The notes beneath the pieces are model-generated. The model worked only from the letters and a program-made list of their open reading frames with translations. It was not told the origin of the DNA and did not search any database. Positions 24,801-36,299 of a stretch of 64,000 bases of DNA are shown in pieces. Both the position numbers and the translations under genes were made by a program. Each line of letters opens with the position of its first letter. Position 1 is the stretch's first letter. The stretch is from contig OY727098.1 of the NCBI GenBank assembly GCA_963402885.1, forward strand, positions 27,690,417 through 27,754,416, read 5' to 3'. Source of the stretch: Antedon bifida (lineage: Eukaryota > Echinodermata > Crinoidea > Comatulida > Antedonidae).

Positions 24801-27681
24801 TATTAGTTCTTAGTTTATATACTACGATAGAGCCTACTTTAAATGCTGTTTTAATTTCAGGTAGTCATGTTCTACTTGTGTTGAAAAGTGTTAATGAATA
24901 AAACTTGTGGTTATCGTTTTTAACCAAACTGTTGTATTTGTGTTTGCTTCAGAAATTATCTTCTAGAATCGTAACAAGTCAAAACAAAACTAAAATGAAT
25001 TCGCCGTAAAAGGACATAGGTATAAGTTCGCGGAACTAGTTTGGCAAATGGTAAAGTAGTCAAGGGTCATCTACCCATAACAAATTAATTATTCGCCGTA
25101 GAGGGCGTCGATGCAAAAACTATTTGGAAAAAATTAAGTAGGTCAAGTGTTATAACGTTCGTAAAAGCCAGTTACTTATTCGCCGTAGAGGGCGTAGACG
25201 CAAAAAAAGTTCGCGGAACTGGGTGGCAAATGGTAGAGTAGGTCAAGGGTGATCGATTCATACCAAACTATTAAAAAAAAATTAAGTAAGTCAAGTGTTA
25301 TAACGTTCGTAAAGCCAGTTACTTATTCGCCGTAGAGGGCGAAGATGCAAAAAAGTTCGCGGAACTGGGGTGGCAAATGGTAAAGTAGGTCAAGGTTGAT
25401 CGATCCATACCAAAACATTTTGAAAAAATTAAGTAGGTCAAGTGTTATAACGTTCGTAAAGCCAGTTACTTATTCGCCGTAGAGGGCGTAGACGCAAAAA
25501 AAGTTCGCGGAACTGGAGTGGCAAATGGTAGAGTAGGTCAAGGGTGATCGATTCATACCAAAATATTTTGAAAAAATTAAGCAGGTCAAGTGTTATAACG
25601 TTCGTAAAGCCAGTTACTTATTCGCCGTAGAGGGCGAAGATGCAAAAAAGTTCGCGGAACTGGGGTGGCAAATGGTAAAGTAGGTCAAGGTTGATCGATC
25701 CATACCAAAACATTTTGAAAAAATTAAGTAGGTCAAGTGTTATAACGTTCGTAAAGCCAGTTACTTATTCGCCGTAGAGGGCGTAGACGCAAAAAAGTTC
25801 GCGGAACTGGAGTGGCAAAAGGTAGAGTAGGTCAAGGGTGATCGATTCATACCAAAATATTTTGAAAAAATTAAGCAGGTCAAGTGTTATAACGTTCGTA
25901 AAGCCAGTTACTTATTCGCCGTAGAGGGCGAAGATGCAAAAAAGTTCGCGGAACTGGGGTGGCAAATGGTAGAGTAGGTCAAGGGTGATCGATCCATATC
26001 AAAATATTTTGAAAAAATTAAGTAGGTCAAGTGTTATAACGTTCGTAAAGCCAGTTACTTATTCGCCGTAGAGGGCGTAGACGCAAAAAAGTTCGCGGAA
26101 CTGGAGTGGCAAATGGTAGAGTAGGTCAAGGGTGATCGATTCATACCAAAATATTTTGAAAAAATTAAGCAGGTCAAGTGTTATAACGTTCGTAAAAGCT
26201 AGTTACTTATTCGCCGTAGAGGGCGTAAATGCATAAAATGTTATTAAACTTTGACCGGAAGAAGTAGAGGAGGTCAAGGCTAACATGTTGGTGCAATATC
26301 AACTCAATTAGACAGTTATTACGTATTAAAATCTGTTTTTTTTTAATATTTGTGAATGTCCCTTTAATTGAATTTGAATAAGGAACTAGGAACTAGGAAC
26401 TAGTAACCAACTTCACAGACATTTCCTTTTCCATATTTTGATGACATCATCTTTGTTAGCTTTGTACATTTAGCCTATATCCTTAGTTTTATGGAATAAA
26501 TTGATTTTGATTGATATCTATATCTATGATATACAGTAATTATTTTAATTAAGTAAAACATGTGTGTTTCTTTGTTATTTTAATCTCATGTTTTATACTG
26601 AAACATGTTTTTTTCTCCTAAAGATTGGTGGAATTATGCATTCTTGAATTGGATGTATTCAGTCAGTATTCAGTACAGTGGCTTATAGGCATACAGTTAT
26701 GTCTTTTGAATGATCACCATTTCATTTTATTTACATTTTGTTTATTACAGTGTACACATTAACTGGAAAGCCCAACTCAGTTCATGACTCAGCAGATGGT
26801 GAAGAAGATGGTGAGTTTTAAAAATCAAATTAACAATGATTAGTGAAATTATTGATGTACTTTACACTAAATATTGTGCAATAATTGTATATTTTACTCA
26901 TGAGCTATTGAAGAAATAAAAATGTTAAGATAAGAACCCATAAAAGACAAAAAAAAAGATCAATTTGTAAATGAAAAATATATTCAGTTCCATATTATTA
27001 CTAATATTCTTTCAGATTATTTGCTCCTTTCACCTACAGACAAGTCGGCCTAACTGTATTTTTATTGCGATTCAATTATTTAATATTATTTGTTCTTAAT
27101 TTTTCACATTTTATAGGCAACTTCCTACGAATTATTAAACGAGCTTATCAAGAACCAGTTAAAAAGTTTGAATCACCTCAGACTGAAGCCCAAGAAATAG
27201 GCTGGTACTACAAACCCTTGGTATGTTTAGTATTGCCTACTAGTAGTATTTCTGTAATAACTTATCCTATCACATGTTTGTTTACATATTCTGTAAATTT
27301 AATATTCTCATTCCAATTGTTAAGAAGTAACTTTTTATGTAGTAAGCTCTCTTAAAGTTTTTTCAACAGACTTTTTTCAATGACAAACTATTACAGTAGA
27401 ACCACTTTTTTAAAGGAGTACCTTTGGAACCCAACATTGTCCTCTTAATTGGGGTTTCTCCTCGATAAAAACATAACAAAGGCGTGGTAATAATATGCTG
27501 AACTATTTCTAAACATGCTACATTGTGAATACACTAATTCTGTTATAATTTCTGTGTATTTTTTTAGCTTCCGCAAGACAGAGAAGATCGACGACTTAAT
27601 TATCCACGAAAGAATTCTGAAATAACAACATATATGGACGCAGCTTGGAGACAAAAAGAACAACAAGAAAATCTACAATAA
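21833..27681 (+). CDS. CFAP144: Cilia- and flagella-associated protein 144 (FAM183 family), 4 exons
   Basis: Small axonemal protein; family members are microtubule inner proteins of ciliary doublets. Exons 21833-21965, 26751-26810, 27117-27220 and 27568-27681 sum to 411 nt (136 aa), with GT/AG and continuous phase. Seen: KEQRTQKLY at 26-34, followed by an 'INPFKK' segment, QTEAQEIGW at 86-94, and DREDRRLNYPR at 103-113. These are the conserved blocks of vertebrate FAM183, which has nearly the same length (134 aa in human). Intron 1 is 4.8 kb because of the foldback element at 22151-26422; without it the intron would be about 0.5 kb. The gene converges with EBNA1BP2. Confidence 0.93.
22340..23460. 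repeat. Left-arm array of the foldback element, ~8 x 148 bp
   Basis: Units recur near 22352, 22500, 22647, 22792, 22940, 23087, 23235 and 23383, each containing CGGCGAATAAGTAACTGGC and CCAGTTCCGCGAACTTTTT. Each unit has a small dyad at TTCCGCGAA. Minor variants (GCGTCTACG or GCATCTACG) are irregularly ordered. Confidence 0.9.
23640..24620. repeat. Central region of the foldback element, diverged internal repeats
   Basis: A segment of about 150 bp (words TTTAAACGACTATTATCACT and GTAACAGTTGCTGTAATGAC) occurs at ~23990-24130 and ~24455-24612, with an older copy near 23780-23890. The minus-strand frames here share a translated start but have no protein similarity I recognise. Confidence 0.7.
25010..26240. 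repeat. Right-arm array of the foldback element, ~9 x 148 bp, dimeric
   Basis: Reverse complement of the left array. Units alternate between a GTAGACGC...GGAGTGGC type and a GAAGATGC...GGGGTGGC type from ~25170 to 26100, giving a higher-order period of about 296 bp that the left arm lacks. Confidence 0.88.
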
Positions 27682-28279
27682 TACAGAACTGAAATTATGG
27701 GTATAGCAGCAATAACTAACATTTTATAGTAGTATAGCCATAGTAACAATACCTCTATGACCACTGAATTCAATGCGCAATTTTAAACGTTTTAAGTTTC
27801 GGTTTCAAGTGATTAAATTAAAAAAGTGTTGTACAGTTGAGTAGTTTCTTGTTTTTAAACATTGCTATGTAAGAATAACCAATCGCAAAGAATTTGTTAA
27901 AGTTTGAAAATTGTTATTGTTAATTGAGGGATGCATTACAGCAGCAAGTTGTTTGTATATACAATGTATTCAATAATATAATGCATGTTGAATGATCAAG
28001 TTGTCTAAATAATTATACTGTAAATATATTGAAATCCACCGCATTGGATGATTTGATCAAACTTGAGAGTAGACTAAAAACAAAGATCAAAAATCATTAT
28101 CTTTATTACCAGCTTACATAGAATAGGTACTCAGTTAAGTAGACTCGGTTGAATAACATCAACCAACAAATGTTCGCTTCATTACGTCAATAAATATTTA
28201 TAGAAATATCACTTGATTGTTGTGGTTATACAATTTTATATATCCCTACAAATTTAACAAACAATGCTACAGTAAGCCC

Positions 28280-28600
28280 TGGCTAATGAGCCACGCAGAC
28301 TTAACAGGTAACCCTACAGACTTGGAGAATGTTGAGCACTTGACTTGACAAATAACTCTACAGACTATGTAAAGCCCTAGAATTAACAGGTGACATAACA
28401 GACCTAGACTTAGCAAGTAACTCTACAGACTTAAACAATGTAAAGCTCTAGAATTAACAGGGGAGTCTATAGACTTAGATGCTGTAAAGCCACACAGACT
28501 TAACAGGTGACAGACTTAGATGCTGTTTAGTCCTAGACTTATCAAGTAACTCTACAGACTTAGATGCTGTTCAGCCCTAGACTTAACCAAGTTGACTTTT
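28280..28600. repeat. Degenerate short tandem repeat downstream of EBNA1BP2
   Basis: Repeated words CTACAGACTTAGATGCTGT and TTAACAGGTGAC at irregular spacing, just past the EBNA1BP2 stop at 28674, likely within its 3' UTR or flank. Confidence 0.6.
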
Positions 28601-28673
28601 AATTTTTGGACTATTTCTCTGTCAATTAATCCAAAGCCTTTATTATTTTAGTGGATATTTGAGTAATGTATAT

Positions 28674-31600
28674 CTATTTCCTTTTATTCTTTGTCTGTTG
28701 TCTTCTGTTCTTCCCTGGTCTCACATTCTTTCCGCCCTTTTTTCCCTACAAAAAACATTTATGCATGTAAATTAGAAATTGTATCTGATATCAAGTGTTA
28801 TATGGTAGAACCTTTATTTTATATCCCACCACTCAATTATTTCACCCAGCCTACATCATTTCACCCACTAAAAATCAATTTAGCCTACACTCAACTATTT
28901 TAGCCTACACTAAACTATTTTAGCCTACACTAAACTATTTTAGCCCACACTCAACTATTTTAGCCTACAATCAACTATTTCAGCCTATACTCAACTATTT
29001 TACCTCACTATTCCACCCATCCTAAATTCCCCAACCCCATAAAAGACCATTCAATGACTGAAATTATCAGGTTTTGTCAACGACCATTATCATACCCTGA
29101 CACACAAACATACCTTGTTCATTTTTCCACCACTAAATTTTCTGTTCATACCAGTACTTTTCGGGTTCTTAGATTTTATGTTGTCAACGTTTCTAAAACT
29201 ATCCTTGGTATTTTGTTTCTGTCCTTTCTTTCGACCACCAAATCCAAATTTTTCATTTTTAAATTGTCTTTTTTGCCCTGGTCTGAAAAAGAATATATTT
29301 GGTATATTTAGTGTTATTTAAAAAAATGTCATTATATCATTGGGCGGGTTCTGTGCCTGTGGTGTTAAATGTTATTTTTAATTGTACAAAGTTGATTAAA
29401 AAGTTGGGACTATGTAATAGTGATGATACATACCCTTTAACTTTAGAAACACCAGGTTTCTTTTTATCTTCGTCATCATTGAGAAAATCAAGTTCCCTCT
29501 TTTGTCCTAGAATTATAAAATAGCGATGATTGTGTTTTTATGTTTACATTAAAGGTTTTTTTTATGAGTGAAACAAAAAAAACAAAAATGTTAGTTCTCT
29601 TTTTGAAATGTTCCAATACAATGTCCTACTCAGTGACTTAGTTAAATCTCTATCAAGTACATTGCAGACTTTTACCTTTGCGATACTTCTTGACCGCTTC
29701 AATCATTTCTTTTTTTTCTTTCTGTCTTTTTAGTAACACTTCATGTTGAACCTAGTAAATAAAACAATACTTAAAAATTGGAAATTCTTTAACAAATTTG
29801 TTTAAATGATGAAAATGGCCAAATGAATTACGTAAAAGAAGACACATGATATAATTGTCAGTGGTCAGTTGGGTGTCCAAGACACATGATATAATCGTCA
29901 GTGGTCAGTTCACTCACCTTTTTACCATATTTCTTTAATTCTCTCAGTTTCTTTGCCTTTTCAGACTTTTCTATTGATGCTTTCTTTGTTATTATTTTTT
30001 GTTTAACCTGTAAAAAAAAACAACCAACAATGAAATTGTATTGTACAGTAGTTTACTCAAAAATACAACCCATGACAGTTTGATTTCTGTGATAATCATT
30101 CGGGGAAAATGCAAAATCTAATTCATCCAAAAATATTGCAGAAAGTGCTAAAGAGGAGACCATAGGCCCTAGCCTGTTATAGCATTATAAGTAGACATTT
30201 CATTATAAACTGTAAATTTCACCAAATATCAATGCTAATTGTCTCTCCATACCAGATTATAATTCTACCAGCAAAAAATTAATTGTCTGGATGAAGTTGC
30301 AAGTTAACAACTGACCTTTTGCATGTGGACATCTGATTTGACCATTTCAGCATAATAATCAGGTGGTCTTTTTGTTGGTATTCCAAGTCTTTCAAGTTTT
30401 GGTAAAGATTTTAATACTGCTTCCTGAGCTTGCTGATAACTAAAACATGTTAGATAACTTATTAAAAATAGATTTCAAATTAATTTAATCATTATCTTTC
30501 TATGGCTTTCTCCATTTTTATGTATGTTCTGTATTTTCAGAATCAATGTGAAATCCATATATGTTTGAAAGATTTGAGATCAATCATTTATAACATTTGG
30601 GAGACTTTTACATATATTGGAATGTTATGTCTGCAGACTAAAATGATAACCAACAAAATAGATTTTATATAAAAAAAAAAAATAAAACTTACAATTTTAA
30701 TTCTCTTTGAAAATCATCGTCATAATTAGTTTCATCTTCTTGATTATTTTGTATTGTTACATCAAGTCTTTCATACCATTCCAGTTCGTTTGACAACTCC
30801 TCTAATTTACTTTGCAACCCAGCCTTTGAAGAGAATACAAAGTGAACATTTAAAGGCTTAAAAATCATGTTTGTATTGCCTGACCAACCCAACATTCTAG
30901 ATAATTCTGAGACAGATTTTTTTTGGTACAGTCAACTCTCCCAATACCAGACATCTTTGGCTGGCTTATTATGTCTGGTTTTCCTCGGAAAGTCTGGAAT
31001 TCGGATTGTGTATTTAATGGTAAAAATGAATTTGCGTGCATGAGTGATTTTTCTACAGTTAGGAAGTATACAGTAAGTTTTTTAGCAGGACCTTGATTAT
31101 TGAAGTGTTTCTGGAATAAAAACACTAAGAAAAAAGAAACATGAGGACATAGTTAATATCTTACCTCATCATTTGAGTATTGTTTTGGAGCAGCAACAGC
31201 AAAATTTAAACCAGGTTTAAGGTTTCCTTCTTTAAGTGCCTGTTGCAGCTGAAAAGTTAAAGTTTTTGGAAACATAAGTAAAGTCAACTAGAGAATATTG
31301 ATTGGTTGGGTTTGAGAGCAAGGCATTCAATGATAATTGGGATTTAAAAAGATTTTGGTCTAATTATTATGCATTATGATTGAATACGCATTTACAGATC
31401 TGGCCATCTATAATTAATAATTATATCCTACTTTTAACTCAATACACTATTGCAGTTTGGCACCTAAAACTGAGCATAAGACACCTACATCTAGTGTAGT
31501 ACGTGAGACGTGTAGGCCTGGCTCTAGCTAGGCCTAATAGAGCCTCTATAGCACTACTAGGCCTAGTACTACTACAGACAGCACCTAGCTAGGCTAGCTA

Positions 31601-31737
31601 GCCTACCGCCTAGGCTAGGCCTAGCCTAGTCCTTTTAGTTTTACCTCTAAATTAGATTAAATTAACCAGTACAAATATTCATAAATCGAACTCACTTCTT
31701 CATCAGAATCTGAAAACTCATTTAAATCTGATTCCAT
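28674..31737 (-). CDS. EBNA1BP2: EBNA1-binding protein 2 homologue / rRNA-processing protein EBP2 (9 exons)
   Basis: Nucleolar factor for 60S ribosomal subunit assembly and 27S pre-rRNA processing. Exons in transcript order: 31737-31696, 31248-31165, 30823-30693, 30439-30316, 30007-29918, 29751-29676, 29506-29434, 29282-29114, 28745-28674; together 861 nt, 286 aa (human 306), all phases consistent. Seen: acidic start MESDLNEFSDSDEE, 'LKPGLN' near 25-30, EWYERLDVT at 57-65, FYQQAQEAVL at 86-95, IPTKRPPDYYAEM at 106-118, a Lys-rich coiled-coil-like stretch (about 128-185), FGFGGRKKG at 219-227, and a very basic tail ending KNKRK. The last exon supplies only 23 residues and was found by its basic composition and phase. 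The start codon lies 125 bp from a foldback-like element, so the promoter is confined to that gap or extends into the element. Confidence 0.94.
28870..29030. repeat. ~20-bp tandem repeat in the last EBNA1BP2 intron
   Basis: About eight copies of TTTAGCCTACACTAAACTA-like units with single-base changes, between coding exons 8 and 9. Confidence 0.85.
30929..31000. mobile_element. Left end of a pogo-like MITE
   Basis: TA followed by CAGTCAACTCTCCCAATACC, matching the TIR of the complete element at 53013-53165. No matching right end was found, so this is a truncated copy in an EBNA1BP2 intron. Confidence 0.55.
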
Positions 31738-33369
31738 TATGACTGAAGCAAATTTAACAACTAAACGTAGAATTTAAAATCATTAAAAATAATCACAACA
31801 ACATGTGTTTTCTTCTTGGTTATTCTCGCGTGTGCGGTGTGCGAGAGAGTGCGAGGTATATTCTACGGAGCGCCATTTATGCCTTTTACTTCCGAAATAG
31901 AAATAGTACTACGGTAACTCTGGTTCAGTGGACCAAATTTAGCACCAGTGGAGCACATAACAGTGACTGATATAAAATAGAAATAAGTCACTAATTTTAA
32001 TATCTTTTCGTATGTTAATACACTGTGCTCAAGTGGACCCAATTTGGAGCAAGTGAGGAGCACAGTGATATAAATAGAAACAAGTCATTGAATGTTAATA
32101 TCTTTTCGTATTTTAATACACTGTGCTCAAGTGGACCCAATTTGGCGTCAGTGGAGCACAGTGATATAAAATATAAAGAAGTCACTGAATGTTAACATCT
32201 TTTCGTATTTTAATACACTGTACTTAAGTGGACCCAATTTGGCGCCAGTGGAGCACATATAAAATAGAAATAAGTCACTGAATGTTAATATCTTTTCGTA
32301 TGTTAATACACTGTGCTCAAGTGGACCCAACTTGGAGCCAGTGGAGCACAGTGATATAAAATAGAAATAAGTCACTGAATTTTATTATCTTTTCGTATAA
32401 GCATATTTGAATACCTACCGGTATGGTACCATACATGTTCGACAATACAGAATAAATATATAAATATGTTTTAAGCAGATCTTTGAAATTGAAGCATATG
32501 AAGTCAAGTTTTTTAAAACCCAACCTAAAATTCGCATCTGGATAGTTGAAATTTAACATTATAATTATCAAATGTGATAATTGTAATTGTTTTCTAAATT
32601 ATAGAAATATTAAAATTAGTAAGTAGGCTTTTGTGTGCTAGCTCTGTTTGTATTTCATAATTTTGTTTTGTTGAATTACCGTCACGGCCGCGTGCATTGC
32701 ATGTCTCACACTTGGAAACAATCACCATTGTATGGCTGGTCCTGAAGACTTATATATTTCGTTTCATAATTTCCGGGGAATAAGCTTTCATTCTTAGCTC
32801 TGCCCCAACCATGGTGAGCTTAACTGGAGACTTAATATTTAATTTCATATTTCAATAAATATTTTTTTCAAAATTGTCTTTGCTCAGCCCCAATCACGGT
32901 GGGGTAGTGAAGACTCTTATATATCATGTTTCAAAATACTATAGGTGTCATTTCTGGGCACCTTGTAGTTGTTTTAAACAGTTTGGTATGCCGTGCGTTG
33001 TTATGCAAATGAGTTTGTGCAGGTGTAATGGGGAAGATGGCATTGTTAGTCATTCGCGGTGAACACGCCACAAAATTAAATTTAAAAGTTAAATTTTGAT
33101 TTTGCTAATCTTTATTAGAAATTCAAATCATGTAAAGATAAAATTTTCCGGGCGGGAACCTAGAAGCTCCCCTCCTTTAGTTTGCAAAAGTAATCTTGAA
33201 AAGAACCCCATGCGGAAAAGAAGCTTACCCGTTGAAAAGAAGCCTGCCGTACCCAAGAGTACTAAAAAATGAGGAACACATGGGCTCTTTTTGGGGTTTT
33301 ATCATGGTGTCTATTTAATGGAAAAGTGAATGCCATACATAATAATAAAAAAAAAAACAATATTCATAA

Positions 33370-33445
33370 AAAAAATATCCGTCGAGGTTCGAACCCCAGC
33401 TGATAGCACTCAAAACTGAGCATTACCCGTTGCACCACAAACTGA
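33370..33445 (-). repeat. tRNA-derived SINE head on the minus strand
   Basis: On the minus strand an A-box-like TGGTGCAACGGGTAATGC is followed about 30 nt later by a B-box GGTTCGAACCTC. The cloverleaf is degenerate. Just beyond is ATATTTTTTTTATG. A remnant with TATCCGTGGAGGTTCGAA occurs at ~46685-46705 beside the LINE, showing this is a repeat and not a unique tRNA gene. Confidence 0.5.
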
Positions 33446-33542
33446 AACATGACTGAACAGCTGATAATAGTCTATTTATACGTGTATTACGTAATTCATC
33501 ATTACGTCATAAATATCCTATTAACCTTCCTAAATCCAAAAT

Positions 33543-33615
33543 GATCAGTTAGCTCAGTCGTCTGAGCGTCGTGTTAACAACACGTATGTCGTGGGTTCGA
33601 TTCCCACGCTGGTCG
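33543..33615 (+). tRNA. tRNA-like fold, anticodon AAC (Val), head of a SINE
   Basis: 73 nt with all arms: acceptor GATCAGT pairs 7/7 with GCTGGTC (two G-T wobbles); D arm GCTC/GAGC; anticodon stem CGTG/CACG (the fifth pair is T-T) with loop TTAACAA giving anticodon AAC; T arm GTGGG/CCCAC with loop TTCGATT. A-box TAGCTCAGTCG and B-box GGTTCGATTCC are present. The linked body and T-run and its place inside a transposon argue for a SINE head or tRNA pseudogene and not a working tRNA gene. Confidence 0.5.
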
Positions 33616-33799
33616 GTGGAATAGAGTTAAAGGCATGCGGCCACTGTGTTTGGGGTTCACAGATCATACGTCCCCCTTTCCACCACACATCATGAGGCGA
33701 CAACATCAATGCATCTGGTGATGTGGTGGAAACGACCCCAAAAGGCTGTGGCAGGGCCTTAGTGCTGAGGCAGGGAGAGCACATTTACCATCTTTTTTT
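33543..33799 (+). mobile_element. tRNA-derived SINE ending in a T-run
   Basis: A tRNA-like head (33543-33615) is followed by ~175 bp of unrelated body and a run of nine T at the end, a typical pol III stop. The sequence after the T-run (GGCTCTCGCCA) is also found at 46735 without the SINE, consistent with insertion at that site. The minus-strand open frame across it is an artefact. Confidence 0.65.
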
Positions 33800-35104
33800 T
33801 TGGCTCTCGCCAACTGCTTTGATGGTTTAAATTTAATGTTTAGCGCCCTCAATTTATTTTAATGTAAAAAAAAGGAATTAATTCTCATCGTTACGTGTTT
33901 AGAAGAGAATTAATTTTATCTCATCGTAGTTTGGTATGCCGTGCGTTTGTTATGCAAATGAGTGTGCACATGTGCTGTGGGAAAGATGGTATTGTTAGTC
34001 ATACGCGATCAACACACAACACTGTTCAATTTTTATTTTGTTAATCTTTTACATTATAATTATAATTCTACCTGTTACACGTTATAGTGTATTTTTAAAT
34101 ATCCGTTTCATGCAAGATATTGTATTGTAGGCCTACTGATATTATGTTGTGAATAAAAGTTTATGGCAGAATAAATAAATAAATAAATAAATATGTTTTA
34201 AGCAGATCTTCGAAATTGAAACATATATGAAGTCGATTTTTTTTAAAACCCAACCTAAAATTCGCATCTGGATAGTTGAAATTTAACATTATAATTATCA
34301 AAGGTAATATGACAAATCTAATTGTTTTCTAAATTATAGAAATATTAAAATTAGTAAGTAGGCTTTTGTGTGCTAGCTCTGTTTGTATTTCATAATTTTG
34401 TTTTGTTGAATTACCGTTACGGCCGCGTGCATTGCATGTCTCACACTTGGGAAACAAAGAAGATTCTTATACATGTTGTTTGAAAACATAATAGATGTCA
34501 TTTTCGGGTACATTGTAGCTCTATTTTAAACAGTTTAGTATGTGCGTGCGTTGTTATGCAAATGAGTCTGTGCAGGTGTATTAAAGTAAAGATGGTATGT
34601 TAGTCATTCGCGGTCAACACGCCACACTGTTAATGTTAAATTTTGATGCCGTTAATTATTTACATTAGAAGATTTTTAAAATCATGTAAATAAAATATTT
34701 CCGGGCGGGAAGCTAGCAGTTCCCCTCGTTTAGTTTGCAAAAGTAATCTCGAAAAGAACTCCATGTGGAAAAGAAGCCCACCCAAAAATACTAAAAATGA
34801 AGGAGCACATGGGCTTCTTTTCGAGGTTTTATCGCAGTCTATTTAATGGAAAATAATGCCATGCAACTTTGTTTCTGATTTAAAAAAAGGTCCAATTCAT
34901 TCATTATTTTCCATTAAAAAAAAATCCACTGGCGCCAAATTGGGTCCACTTGAACACAGTGTATTAACATACGAAAAGATTGAAACTTGAGTGACTTTAT
35001 TTCTATTTTATATCACTGTGCTCCACTGGGGCCAAATTGGGTCCACTTGAGCACATTGTATTAACATACGAAAAGATATTAAAATTTAGTGACTTTATTT
35101 CTAT

Positions 35105-35866
35105 TTAATTTTTTTATTAAACCTTATTTTGTGAGGGTGACCCTAAAAAGCAAATGCAGACAGTCAAAAACATATATGAAAAAACGGATGAACTATGTTA
35201 AAAAAATTTAAATATATAATATATATGTACTTAAATACAAAAGATTTTTCTTTTGGGATTAAATTTTTTTAGAGCAGACTTAAAATTATTTATTGTTACC
35301 GCATTTCTTAGTTTGGTGGGTAGCAAATTCAGGTATGTTGGTGCTCTATAGATGAAGCTGTTTCAGTTTTAGGGAAAGGGACGACAAATTTCCTCTCACT
35401 GACACTTCGGGTACATCGATGATTTAGAATTCTGGCAAGACGCAGGGCAAGGTATTCCGGAGCAAGACCATTTGCAGACCTGTAGGCAAGGCAGCCCAGT
35501 TGTAGATGCATGCGATCTTGGACTGTATGGAGATTTAAGGTGTTGTAAATGTTAGTTTGTGGTGTGAGAGGATGAGCTTTAAGGATAATGCGAAGTGCTC
35601 TATTTTGAATGGTCTGTATTCGGTCAATATTCGATCTGATTCCCCAAACACTACATCAATAGTCAATGTGTGGGAGGATTATAGTGTTATAGAGGAGTAT
35701 GGATGTGTGTTTATTAATGAAATGACCGAGCACGCGATAAGATGGAGATGGACAAGCCCAGTTCGGAACGGAGTTTATTTACATCAAAAGAAAAAGATAA
35801 ATTTGAATCAATGTGAATGCCAAGATGTTTTTGTTTGTCAGTTTGTGATATGGGTATATACGAAAC
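35105..35866 (-). pseudogene. LINE ORF2 C-terminal fragment, frameshifted
   Basis: The minus strand reads KHLGIHIDSNLSF, then after a frameshift LYNTIILPHIDY-stop-CSVWGIRSNIDR, RMHLQLGCLAYRSANGL, and after another shift YLNLLPTKLRNAVTI to a stop at 35231. This is the order of motifs in the C-terminal part of CR1/L2-type LINE reverse transcriptases. It interrupts a right-arm unit of the long-inverted-repeat element; the unit's GTGACTTTATTTCTATTT word appears on both sides. Confidence 0.75.
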
Positions 35867-36299
35867 GATATTAAAAGTAGTGACTTTATTTCTATTTTAT
35901 ATCACTGTGCTACCCTGGTGCTAAATTGGGTCCACTTGAGCAGTTACCGTAGTACTATTTCTATTATTGAAGTTAATAAAGGCATAAATGGCGCTCCGTA
36001 GAGAAGTAGAGAATGCTCCAGTCGTCAGAATGACGCCGCTCTGAATATACCTCAGAGTGCGGCGTATCTATGAACAAGATATTACTACCTACATTGTCCA
36101 CCATATCTATGCGGAGAGTGATAGTCTATAGTTGCTGCACCAACTCACTTCAATTCTTTTTTTTTTTCAGAAGTCGCCTCCTTATTGTTTTTTAACGGGT
36201 CAAGACCTACTGCCAGTTTAGTCATAGTGATTTAGTGATTTTTTAAATTGTTATAGCTCTATTATGATGTGTGTAGTCTTAACAACGTCACAGATAAAG

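Larger units (their letters stand above)
22151..26422. mobile_element. 4.27-kb foldback transposon with 9-bp target duplication
   Basis: The ends are perfect inverted repeats (ATGTCTGTGAAGTTGGTTAC at left and its complement at right) flanked by the 9-bp direct repeat TTCCTTTTC at 22142-22150 and 26423-26431. Each arm is over 1.2 kb: a unique outer part (~190 bp), then a tandem array of ~148-bp units in opposite orientation in the two arms. The ~1.5-kb centre has only diverged repeats and no transposase frame. The architecture matches Foldback elements (Drosophila FB) and resembles sea urchin TU elements. A 9-bp duplication is also typical of Mutator-like transposases, so it was probably mobilised in trans. 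Confidence 0.92.
31862..36002. mobile_element. 4.14-kb long-inverted-repeat (foldback-like) element
   Basis: Outer ends are inverted repeats: TCTACGGAGCGCCATTTATG at left, its complement at right. Inside them each arm has tandem ~100-bp units containing AAGTGGACCCAATTTGG and GATATAAAATAGAAATAAGT, about five in the left arm (31925-32390) and at least three in the right (34930-35940), inverted. The interior holds two direct copies about 1.74 kb apart of a segment with GAATTACCGTCACGGCCGCG (~32440-32710 and ~34190-34445). SINEs and a LINE fragment are inserted. No clean target duplication is visible: the flanks GAGGTATAT and GAAGTAGAG match at only 6 of 9 positions. Confidence 0.75.

Noticed and set aside
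22340..26240. Regularly spaced repeats that could be mistaken for a CRISPR array
   Set aside because: Units of ~148 bp are contiguous without unique spacers, occur in inverted orientation inside a eukaryotic transposon, and no cas genes are present.
33554..33784. 76-codon minus-strand frame (MCSPCLSTKALPQ...)
   Set aside because: It lies antisense to a SINE body and its tRNA-like head; no gene context.
31853..36011. 9-bp target duplication for the second foldback-like element
   Set aside because: The flanks GAGGTATAT and GAAGTAGAG agree at only 6 of 9 positions, so no duplication is claimed.
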